A stretch of DNA of 64,000 bases from positions 20,494 to 84,493 of the forward strand of contig JAFGUB010000010.1 in the NCBI GenBank assembly GCA_016938735.1, read 5' to 3'. Positions 18,851 to 26,539 of the stretch are shown one piece after another. How positions within the stretch are numbered: the stretch's first letter is position 1; every line of letters begins with the position of its first letter. The position numbers and the translations under genes are program-made. The DNA is from Campylobacterales bacterium (lineage in GTDB: Bacteria > Campylobacterota > Campylobacteria > Campylobacterales > Sulfurimonadaceae). The notes beneath the pieces were generated by a model, which had not been told where the DNA came from, made no database searches, and was given only the letters and a program-made list of their open reading frames with translations.

Positions 18851-21244
18851 TTATACCTTTTTGATTTCTACAAATGTTTCATGCATGGCGGCGGAGCCAT
18901 AGACCGGTTCAACGTGATCTTCAATAATGGCATTGTCGTTGGCACCGTTTTGGTAAGACCAGGTGAGCGCCTCACTCTCTTCTCCGAATCCATGGATGAA
19001 AAAGAGCTGATCCGGCGCAATTTTTTCGGTGGGATAGGCTTTAATGTGTAGCGAACCCATGCTGCTGCTCACTTCGACGGTCTCGCCAAAGGCAATATCC
19101 ATTTTTTGAGCGACACGTTTGTTGATCCACAGGAAATTCTCGATCATCAAATCGCGCAGTTTGGCATTGTTGCGCGTTGAACTTTGGGTAAATTGTGCGT
19201 GTCGGCCGGTGAGAAGAAGAAACTTGTTTTGGGGAATGATATATTCGTATTCCTGTCGCCATTTGGGCATCGGATCAATTCCTTTGGCGACTAGATTGTT
19301 TAAATTACACTCAATTTTCCCTGAAGGCGTCAGCGGTTTGCCGTTGCCGATGCTGTAGTATCGCTTGTTCTCGGGGTAATACTCGAAATCATTGACGGAA
19401 ATTTGTTTGAAATATTGTTCCATGTCCGGATAGTAGACCCCTTTGGTCCGTAGTGCTTCGGCGGCACCGGGATAAGCGGAGACTTCGTGCTCGTTGAGGT
19501 GCTCTTGATGCTCACGAAATGGCTGATTGATATCGAACTGTTTGAAGACCTCTTCTTCGCCATATTCGGCGATTTCAGCTTGAACCGATTCATCATACTT
19601 TTTGGTGATATCAAACATCGGACGTGAGAGCATACGGGTTAAGCTGCGCAAGATGTCCCGAACGGGTTTCGTTTCATACATCGGCTCGACGACTTTATTA
19701 CGCTGTGCAATGGAGGGTTCTGCGCCGCCGAACGTTTTGACGGGATCGGTGCGCTCAAGATAGTGGCATTCGGGCAAAATAACGTCGGAATACATGACGG
19801 TATCGCTTGGCATGGTGTCGATGCAGACGATCAATTCCATTTTTTTAAACATCTCGATGGTTTTGGCGCTTCCTGGAGTGTTGATGATCGGATTGTGTTT
19901 ATAGATATACATGCCGCGCACGTTGTAGGGCATGTCATTGTCTAAAAACCGGTTACGCCATTGAATCCATGAACCGCCGCCCGTGACGATGGCGCAGTCA
20001 TGGTAGCCCGTATGGCCGCGGTCGTGATTACGCGGTTTTCCGAGCGCGCGCCCTTGCGCGCGCTCATAGAGCGGCGCGAGGGTCTCATGGCCCTTGAGAG
20101 TGAATTGTTTACCGAAAATCAGGCCGCCTTTGGTATCAATCCCCCCACCAAGTGCCTGAAAAATCGCCATGGCACGACGCAGCTGAAAGTCATTTTTTGC
20201 AAAGGTAGAGCGTCTTCCCGGGTAGTAGACCGCGCGCGGCGCGTGGGCCATAAAATCACGTGCGACTTGGTAGATATGCTTGGCATCGATACCGGTGATC
20301 GTTTGTGCCCACTCGGGGGTGTACTGGTTCTCGACAATGTTCTGTCGGTAGAGTTCAAAGTCGTTGAAATAGGCTTCGACATAGCTTTTGTTGTAGAGCT
20401 CTTCCGTCAGTACGACATAGGTCAGCGCCAACACGAATGCCAAGTCTGTGCCCGGTTTAATCGGGAGCCAAAGGTCGGCTTTTGCGGCGGTGTTGGTGAA
20501 GCGAGGGTCAATGCAGACGAGTTTGGCGCCCCTATTTTTGGTCCGCTTGAAGAGATCCATCGTATCTGGAGTGACAATCGCTTCTGCGCGGTTCGCACCG
20601 GCCATAATCACATAATCTGCGTTTTCAAGATCTGCTTCGGGATATTTTCCGATCGTTACGCCATAGGCCGATGCAACGGTTTGTAAGCAGATTGAGGAGT
20701 GATTGAGCCAGTTTGCTGAGCCAAAGGCCTCATAGAACGATTTGAAGGTGTGCTCCGCCATGCCCTCACCTGCGCAAAATAGAAATGAAGAGCGGTTGTC
20801 CTGCTCTTCATCAAGTATCTTGAGCGTCTTTTGCATGATGTAGTTATAGGCCTCATCCCAAGTGACACGTTGGAATTTTCCTTCGCCACGTTCGCCGATA
20901 CGAATCATTGGATATTTCAGTCGATCAGGATCGTAGAGAGCCGATATAGCGGCATTGCCCCGAGGGCAAAGCATGTTTTTAGATTTTGGAAAAAGCGGAT
21001 TGGGGTCAAGTTTGGTGACGACTCCGTTTTCAACGCGTGCGAGTGCGGCACATTTGTTGACACACATTTCACATAAAGTGGGGATCTCTTGCGCTTCACC
21101 GGTGCCGGTTTTACTAAAAAGCGCAGGTTTGGCCTGGGGCGGTTCGTTTGAGAAGAGATTCGGCACAGTTACGGCACTGCCGCCAAATACCGTCATGGCA
21201 ACGCTACCCTGAAGAAACTTACGTCGGGATATTTCAACTTTCAT
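18851..21244 (-). CDS. psrA: Molybdopterin catalytic subunit, polysulfide/thiosulfate reductase type
   Basis: 797 residues. It has a Tat signal (SRRKFLQG, about 6-13), a [4Fe-4S] site (CEMCVNKCAAL ... MLCPRG), and bis-MGD DMSO-reductase-family domains. The likely Mo ligand Cys lies in NHSSICLQTVASAYG. C-terminal molybdopterin-dinucleotide domain: LLTGRHAQFTQSSTRNN. In Wolinella PsrABC reduces polysulfide with quinol. The adjacent sulfide flavoprotein and cytochromes would also allow operation in the oxidising direction. AAAGGATTC precedes the ATG; a long dyad sits in the leader. Confidence 0.88.
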   Translation of the reverse strand: MKVEISRRKFLQGSVAMTVFGGSAVTVPNLFSNEPPQAKPALFSKTGTGEAQEIPTLCEMCVNKCAALARVENGVVTKLDPNPLFPKSKNMLCPRGNAAISALYDPDRLKYPMIRIGERGEGKFQRVTWDEAYNYIMQKTLKILDEEQDNRSSFLFCAGEGMAEHTFKSFYEAFGSANWLNHSSICLQTVASAYGVTIGKYPEADLENADYVIMAGANRAEAIVTPDTMDLFKRTKNRGAKLVCIDPRFTNTAAKADLWLPIKPGTDLAFVLALTYVVLTEELYNKSYVEAYFNDFELYRQNIVENQYTPEWAQTITGIDAKHIYQVARDFMAHAPRAVYYPGRRSTFAKNDFQLRRAMAIFQALGGGIDTKGGLIFGKQFTLKGHETLAPLYERAQGRALGKPRNHDRGHTGYHDCAIVTGGGSWIQWRNRFLDNDMPYNVRGMYIYKHNPIINTPGSAKTIEMFKKMELIVCIDTMPSDTVMYSDVILPECHYLERTDPVKTFGGAEPSIAQRNKVVEPMYETKPVRDILRSLTRMLSRPMFDITKKYDESVQAEIAEYGEEEVFKQFDINQPFREHQEHLNEHEVSAYPGAAEALRTKGVYYPDMEQYFKQISVNDFEYYPENKRYYSIGNGKPLTPSGKIECNLNNLVAKGIDPMPKWRQEYEYIIPQNKFLLLTGRHAQFTQSSTRNNAKLRDLMIENFLWINKRVAQKMDIAFGETVEVSSSMGSLHIKAYPTEKIAPDQLFFIHGFGEESEALTWSYQNGANDNAIIEDHVEPVYGSAAMHETFVEIKKV

Positions 21245-21269
21245 AACAAAGAATCCTTTAAAACTGAAA

Positions 21270-21293
21270 TATTGCTTAATAAATTAAGCAATA
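21270..21293. promoter_or_regulatory. Perfect AT-rich dyad in the psrA leader
   Basis: Two arms containing TTGCTTAAT and ATTAAGCAA separated by AA, extending to 11 paired bases per arm. It lies 26 bp upstream of the psrA ATG and about 20 bp downstream of a possible -10 (TATAAT on the minus strand, 21314-21319; the -35 is poor). It could be an operator for a dimeric regulator or an mRNA stem-loop. Confidence 0.5.
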
Positions 21294-21379
21294 AATCCAT
21301 TTAAATTTGGCACATTATACAGACTGAATCTTATAGTAGATATAAAGTGGAATTATTTAGAGTGTTCTATGAGAAGAGA

Positions 21380-22513
21380 TTACTCTTTAGGTATGACAAT
21401 TTTGGTGTCATCGAGGACGCCAAATTCGAAATCGATGTGGCATGCCGCGCAATTGGCCCGGCTTTTGATCGAGGGGCGCTTGTAGACCGAGGGGTCGATC
21501 TGGGCATGGGTCTCGCGCCAGTAGAGCACTTTGGAGCTTGAAATCGGCGCTGCATCGCCTATCGACGCCAGCATTTTCACGGCTGCTTCACGGGTTGAGT
21601 GTTCTGCACTGTGTTCGAAAAGGTATTGTTGGATTGATGCGCGTGCCGGAATAGAGATGTTCTGTTCGGTTATACGTTCATTGAAGTGCTCATGAAGGTC
21701 ATTCATCAAGCGCTCCCACGATTTTTGTGGAAAAAGATAGGCGGGGTAGGGTTTGTGGCATGTGCCGCAATCTGTTGCATAGACCCTATGAACCTCTTCA
21801 AGCGAAACGGGTGGGAATTTGCTACGGGTGATGAGATTGTCGTAGGTGCTGACGATGTAATAAAACGCTATTACTGAGAGGATAATAAACAGATACGAAG
21901 CGATACGCCCATACATTGAGATATCGGTATCAGGCCCCTCGCTTTTTTTATAGCCTGTGATCATCGCAAAAAGCATATTGGTCTTATGATAGAACTGTTC
22001 GATCAACACACCCGTGATGTGAATCAGGGCCCACACACCCAAGAGGTAAGAGATGTAGCGATGGATGAGATCAAATTCGCTCATATACATGTAATAACGA
22101 TCGTTGAGAAAAGCGAAGAGACCTTTCCCTTCTTGGATCCCATAAAGTAGTAAACCGCTCGTGACGATGATCGATCCAAGGCTTAAGACGAGGATCGTAT
22201 ACCAGCTTGAAGCGGGGTTGTGTCCCGGAGGAATTTTCCGCCAACGATCGATGATCTTTTCGCGAAAATACCACACCAACTCATCAAACGATAATTTGAA
22301 GGTGTTGAATGTGGCGTAGCGGGGCCCGACGAAGCCCCATAAGATCCGATATCCAAGCATCACACCGAAAATCCATCCCAAGGCGACATGAATATCCAGA
22401 TAAGGTTCATAAAAAGAGGTGTAAAAAGCACCCATAAACGATACGGCGATAATCCAGTGGATGATTCTCGTGGAGAGAGGCCAGACAAAGACAAGTCCTT
22501 TTTTGATGTTCAC
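21380..22513 (-). CDS. Cytochrome b561-type membrane protein with C-terminal dihaem c domain
   Basis: 377 residues, GTG start at 22513. The first about 235 residues form a b561/DHC-like four- to five-helix core with His residues in IIHWIIA, DIHVALGW and YRILWGF. A second part (about 245-377) faces the periplasm and holds two haem c sites, CGTCH and CAACH. The fusion can pass electrons between quinones and periplasmic c-type carriers. It lies between the small cytochrome c gene and psrA on the same strand, so it probably links the flavoprotein/cytochrome pair to the membrane. Confidence 0.83.
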   Translation of the reverse strand: MNIKKGLVFVWPLSTRIIHWIIAVSFMGAFYTSFYEPYLDIHVALGWIFGVMLGYRILWGFVGPRYATFNTFKLSFDELVWYFREKIIDRWRKIPPGHNPASSWYTILVLSLGSIIVTSGLLLYGIQEGKGLFAFLNDRYYMYMSEFDLIHRYISYLLGVWALIHITGVLIEQFYHKTNMLFAMITGYKKSEGPDTDISMYGRIASYLFIILSVIAFYYIVSTYDNLITRSKFPPVSLEEVHRVYATDCGTCHKPYPAYLFPQKSWERLMNDLHEHFNERITEQNISIPARASIQQYLFEHSAEHSTREAAVKMLASIGDAAPISSSKVLYWRETHAQIDPSVYKRPSIKSRANCAACHIDFEFGVLDDTKIVIPKE

Positions 22514-22635
22514 AAGAGAAGTCCAATCGTGGGATGTACATGTATCTTTATTCGACGCAAGAGTATAACTGTAACTCAGCTAAAAAAGATCAGGTAATGA
22601 ATTTGATAAGTTTAGCGAAAAGTTAATGATAGTTT

Positions 22636-22657
22636 GCCATCTCGGTATAGAGATGGC
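22636..22657. terminator. Strong hairpin after the cytochrome c gene
   Basis: GCCATCTC (22636-22643) and GAGATGGC (22650-22657) form a perfect 8-bp stem with a 6-nt loop. It lies 10 bp beyond the stop of the cytochrome c gene on the minus strand and is not followed by a U-run. It may protect the upstream mRNA or reduce read-through into the cytochrome b/psr part. Confidence 0.5.
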
Positions 22658-22666
22658 AGAGGGAGA

Positions 22667-23068
22667 TTATTTGTTGATGTTGAAGGTGTTGTAGATATAC
22701 TCGGCCATGCTGTCGGTATCGTAGTCCATACCTTTTTTCTTGATGGCTTTGTAGTTGTGTTCCATAATTTCGTGATCGGTTCCGGAAGATTGGTTGAGTC
22801 CGCCGTTTTTGATATCGGTAATGGCCAATTTGAGTTCGTAGATCTCTTGTTTGTTGAGTGCAGGACCTTTGGGTTTACCGTTCTTGTCGAGTTCCGCAAC
22901 GCCTTCGCCCTGTTTACCGTGACAATTGACGCACATGTTTTCATAAACTTGGGCGTTGTTGTATTTGTAGGTGGTTGCTTCCTCTTTCTTGGTCTGCGAG
23001 CTGTCTGAGCAGGCGTTGAACATCAAAAGTGCAGTAGCGGCCAAAAGTGAAATACTTAGTTTAATCAT
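22667..23068 (-). CDS. Small monohaem cytochrome c, probable lipoprotein
   Basis: 133 residues. The signal sequence ends at FNAC (about 17-20), a plausible lipobox. A single haem site CVNCH (about 46-50) is followed by a distal region with candidate Met ligands. It lies 30 bp downstream of the flavoprotein gene, the classic arrangement of a flavocytochrome c sulfide dehydrogenase (FccB with FccA) or an SQR with a dedicated cytochrome acceptor. It likely accepts electrons from the flavoprotein in the periplasm. Confidence 0.85.
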   Translation of the reverse strand: MIKLSISLLAATALLMFNACSDSSQTKKEEATTYKYNNAQVYENMCVNCHGKQGEGVAELDKNGKPKGPALNKQEIYELKLAITDIKNGGLNQSSGTDHEIMEHNYKAIKKKGMDYDTDSMAEYIYNTFNINK

Positions 23069-23098
23069 TTTATTCTCCTTGAATGTGGGTCGTAGGCA

Positions 23099-24571
23099 TT
23101 AAGCCCGGCCTGAAAGCATGCCGTAAACGGTCATCGGTTTAAGTGCTTTGGTTTTGAGCATCCACCAGATCCAGCGCTCTTGCGTTGGATCAAGCGGGAA
23201 ACTTGGCGTGGGTTTGTTGGACCAGTCAAATTCGGCAAGCATCACCGTACCAAGGCCGGTAATCAAAGGACAGACGGTGTAGCCGCCATATGCGGCAGGA
23301 AGCTCTTTTTTACCTTCCATCGCGGCAACGACATTGTCAACAAGGACTTTGTACTGTTTGCGGACACTGCCGCCGGTTTTGCCCATGGGTACGGCTACGA
23401 TGTCGCCCAAGCCAAACACGTTTTTATATTTGACATGCTGCAAGGTCTCTTTGACCACAGGAAGCCATCCTTTACCTGAGCCGACCGGAGAGTTGGCAAC
23501 TTCGCTGGGTGCTTTCATAGGCGGAGTGATGTGGATAAAGTCGTATTTCATATCCACATTTTCGGATCTCAAATTCATCTCATACTCTTCAAGAATGGGA
23601 TCCCATTCCCCTTTTTCAAGCCAGTGTTTCATAAAGGTGGCGACTTTAGTATCTGTGTCGATACCAATTAAGTTGTGCTTGTAGAGCCATTTAAACCCAC
23701 GGGTTTTGAACTGTTCCAAAATAGCATCGTGGTACTCTTTGACACCGAACATGTTATTTCCGTTTGGAAGGAAGGTGAGTTCGACTTTGTCACGTACTCC
23801 GGCCTCTTCTAGGCGTGCATGGGCAAGATACATGATTTTTTTCGGAGCCCCGCCACATTTGATGGCGGTACTTGGATGGGTGAAGAGTGCTTGTAGCTTT
23901 TCTGGACCTTTGTGCGCCTTGGCTTGGGCAATCAACTCTTGAATCCCTTTCCAAGTATCGGCGGCACCGTCGGCAAAATAGATGGAGTAGACGCCGTTTT
24001 TGCCGACTTTGGCTTTGACCGCTTGATTGTCGTCGCTTGATGAAGTGATAACGCCATCAAGTCCTTTGATTGCTGCATAATCAAGTACGAGTCCTGTGGC
24101 CACAATGAGGTAATCATAAGCTACTTCTAAACCGCCGGCGGTGACTACCTTGTTGTTTTCCGGATCAAAGGTGACTACTTTGTCCTTGATAAGGGTGACA
24201 CCGCTTGGAACAAAATCATCGCGATTGTAAACAATGTCGGCTGCATCCCAGACACCTCCGCCCACTAGGGTTTGGCCTGGCTGATAAGAGACTGATTTGG
24301 GGTCTGGTTCAATCACCGTAATGTCGGGATTGGAGAGTTTGCGGGTAAAGAGCGCTGCGGTAGACATACCGGCGAGGCCTCCGCCGACGATGACGATTTT
24401 GCCTTTGGCATCAGAGGCGATCGCTTCGGTTGCGGCTGTTGTGGTGCCGATCAGTGTTGCTGCGGCTACCGGAGAGATGGCCATAAATTTTAGAGCGTCA
24501 CGGCGTGACATCTCATTTTGATGCTCGATCAGGGTTTCGAGCAATTCGTCGTTTGCATTGTAGTGAGTCAT
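23099..24571 (-). CDS. Tat-exported sulfide-oxidising flavoprotein (SQR/FccB family)
   Basis: 490 residues from the ATG at 24571 (AGGTGG upstream); an in-frame GTG 9 bp earlier is an alternative. After an unusual 20-residue extension comes a twin-arginine signal (SRRDALKFM, about 21-29). The FAD site is IVIVGGGLAGMS. Two redox Cys positions typical of sulfide:quinone oxidoreductases are present: IKCGGAPKKIMYL and YTVCPLITGLG. The Tat signal and the following cytochrome c gene argue for a periplasmic enzyme of flavocytochrome c type, but the core reads most like SQR. The exact subtype needs a phylogeny. Confidence 0.83.
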   Translation of the reverse strand: MTHYNANDELLETLIEHQNEMSRRDALKFMAISPVAAATLIGTTTAATEAIASDAKGKIVIVGGGLAGMSTAALFTRKLSNPDITVIEPDPKSVSYQPGQTLVGGGVWDAADIVYNRDDFVPSGVTLIKDKVVTFDPENNKVVTAGGLEVAYDYLIVATGLVLDYAAIKGLDGVITSSSDDNQAVKAKVGKNGVYSIYFADGAADTWKGIQELIAQAKAHKGPEKLQALFTHPSTAIKCGGAPKKIMYLAHARLEEAGVRDKVELTFLPNGNNMFGVKEYHDAILEQFKTRGFKWLYKHNLIGIDTDTKVATFMKHWLEKGEWDPILEEYEMNLRSENVDMKYDFIHITPPMKAPSEVANSPVGSGKGWLPVVKETLQHVKYKNVFGLGDIVAVPMGKTGGSVRKQYKVLVDNVVAAMEGKKELPAAYGGYTVCPLITGLGTVMLAEFDWSNKPTPSFPLDPTQERWIWWMLKTKALKPMTVYGMLSGRA

Positions 24572-24945
24572 GAGTTCCACCTGTTATTAATATAGGTAGC
24601 GCAGTGTAACGCGTCGGAGGTAAGAAATTGTGAAGTTTAAGATAAAAGCGCGTGACGGTTCATATGAATGTGTAAATAAGTGACAAAAATTACGTCAATT
24701 TTTTTAAAATAGCATAAAGATAGAATCGATGGGTTTTCGTGTTTTATAACGTCAGCTATATAAAAATGGCTTTTTTGATCGATTTCTATAACTAAACGAA
24801 ATATTAATACTTTATTAACCGCCTAAAACACACGATGCAATTGATATTGTGATACGTCTATCAAAAATTTATCACTATAAAATAAGATTATATTAAACTC
24901 TGCGGCGCTACACTTGTCGGGTAGTTTCACAACAAAGGAAGAAGC
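24572..24945. promoter_or_regulatory. AT-rich divergent control region between sulfide flavoprotein and DUF3373 gene
   Basis: About 370 bp without a gene, clearly more AT-rich than its surroundings. It must hold promoters for both directions, but I cannot assign -35/-10 pairs with confidence. An inverted repeat GTGATA ... TATCAC (24849-24875) lies about 70 bp before the DUF3373 ATG and could be an operator. There is no palindrome of the TTACATGTAA family here. Confidence 0.45.
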
Positions 24946-26493
24946 ATGAAGAAATGGATTAGCTTGTCGGCAGTAGCCGCAGTAGCCACAGTAGGCCTAA
25001 GCGCCAATACCGAATATCAAGCGCAGATCGATGCGCTCAACGCTAAAATCAAAAAGCTCGAGCAGTCACTGGAGCGTCAGGGAGAGACGCTTACCGAGGT
25101 GAAGACGCACGGCGCCAAAGACAATCTGAAATTTGACGTGGATTTCAGAACGGCAGTGGATTATCTTGAGTATGAGACGGTCGGCGGCAAAAAATATATC
25201 AACAACAACTTGCTCACGAACCGTTTGTGGCTGGGTATGAAGTATGCGCCTAGCGATACGATGTCTTTTAACGGTCAATTGGCGATGCACAAAGCGTTCG
25301 GTGCCAGCTACGGTCAGCGCGGTACCGGTATGGGCTTTGACACTTTTGACTGGGTCATCAACGAAAATCTCACTGACGAAACCATCCGCCTGCGCGAAGC
25401 GTACTGGATCTGGAAGCCCTCATACGGCGATTATGACTTCAGCGTCAGCGTCGGCCGCCGCCCTTCCACCAACGGCTATTTGGCTAATCTGCGCGAGGAT
25501 GACCAGTCTAAATCACCGCTTGGCCACGTGATCAATATGGAGTTTGACGGCGCGAGCGCGAGCATCAAAAACGATCAGTTCTTACCTGGTCTTGCGTTCA
25601 AGCTCTGTTTGGGTCGCGGCCTCACCAATGCGGTAGGCTGGTCTAATCAAGCAACGTACATGGGTTCAGGCGGCATGGTCGGTAATCCGATGATCCCCGG
25701 TAACTATGCTAAAGATGAGAGCAGTCTTGAGACGGTCGATATGGCAGGATTCATCTTTTCACCCTACAACGACGGACAGTATGCGATTGAGACCACCTAT
25801 TACCGCGGCTTCAATGTACCGGGTATGTTCGCGTCACGCATCATGATGGATCCGCAAAGCGGTATGGCGATGCCCGATATGAACTCCATGCAGATGATGA
25901 GCGCAGGCGATATGGACGGTGCGGCGGTCTCGTTTAAAGCGGACGGTATCGGCGACGGAATTAGCGATTTTCTGGATGAGACGGTCTTCTTTGCGTCATT
26001 CGCATGGTCACGTTCTAACCCTGACGACATTACCCGCGCGATTCATAATATGGGTGACGGTTCATTCATGATGAACAACACCGCCAAAAGCATGCTCGGC
26101 AGTGAAGACTCTGAGGCAGGTACATCCGTATGGGTTGGCTTGCAGGTGCCTAACATGCTCGGCGGAAAATTCGGTCTTGAGTACAATCAAGGCAGCGAAT
26201 ACTGGAGACCCTTTACCTACGGTGAAGATACCCTCGTAGGTTCAAAGCTGGCAACGCGCGGACAAGCGTATGAAGCCTATTTCACTCAGCCTTTGATGGG
26301 TGATTACTTCTCTATGCAAGTTCGTTATACGTACATCAATTACGATTACACCGGTTCTAACGGCTTCTTCGGAGACGGCGGCGCACCTACCGACTTGGGT
26401 GACGAAATGGCAGTCGCCGGTATGGCTATGATGGGTATGGATCCGGTGGAAACCGCTCAGGATCTTCGTGTTTACCTTCGCTACCGATACTAA
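24946..26493 (+). CDS. DUF3373 outer membrane porin-like protein
   Basis: 515 residues. Signal peptide (1-20), a short coiled coil (about 22-52, YQAQIDALNAKIKKLEQSLE) and a long beta-rich region with alternating aromatic strands, ending RVYLRYRY as for outer-membrane barrels. The layout is that of the DUF3373 family common in Campylobacterota sulfur oxidisers. A Met-rich loop (about 295-330) stands out. AAAGGAAGAAGC precedes the ATG. It is divergent from the sulfide flavoprotein and may be co-regulated; a role in sulfur compound passage is only a guess. Confidence 0.85.
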   Translation: MKKWISLSAVAAVATVGLSANTEYQAQIDALNAKIKKLEQSLERQGETLTEVKTHGAKDNLKFDVDFRTAVDYLEYETVGGKKYINNNLLTNRLWLGMKYAPSDTMSFNGQLAMHKAFGASYGQRGTGMGFDTFDWVINENLTDETIRLREAYWIWKPSYGDYDFSVSVGRRPSTNGYLANLREDDQSKSPLGHVINMEFDGASASIKNDQFLPGLAFKLCLGRGLTNAVGWSNQATYMGSGGMVGNPMIPGNYAKDESSLETVDMAGFIFSPYNDGQYAIETTYYRGFNVPGMFASRIMMDPQSGMAMPDMNSMQMMSAGDMDGAAVSFKADGIGDGISDFLDETVFFASFAWSRSNPDDITRAIHNMGDGSFMMNNTAKSMLGSEDSEAGTSVWVGLQVPNMLGGKFGLEYNQGSEYWRPFTYGEDTLVGSKLATRGQAYEAYFTQPLMGDYFSMQVRYTYINYDYTGSNGFFGDGGAPTDLGDEMAVAGMAMMGMDPVETAQDLRVYLRYRY

Positions 26494-26505
26494 AAACACC
26501 CTAAA

Positions 26506-26525
26506 CCTGTGCCTTCGGGCATAGG
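26506..26525 (+). terminator. UUCG-capped hairpin after the DUF3373 gene
   Basis: CCTGTGCC and GGCATAGG pair (one G-T) around a TTCG tetraloop, an unusually stable cap. It lies 12 bp after the stop and 15 bp before the next start. There is no U-run; probable terminator or mRNA-end stabiliser. Confidence 0.6.
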
Positions 26526-26539
26526 GCACTGCTGATTAC

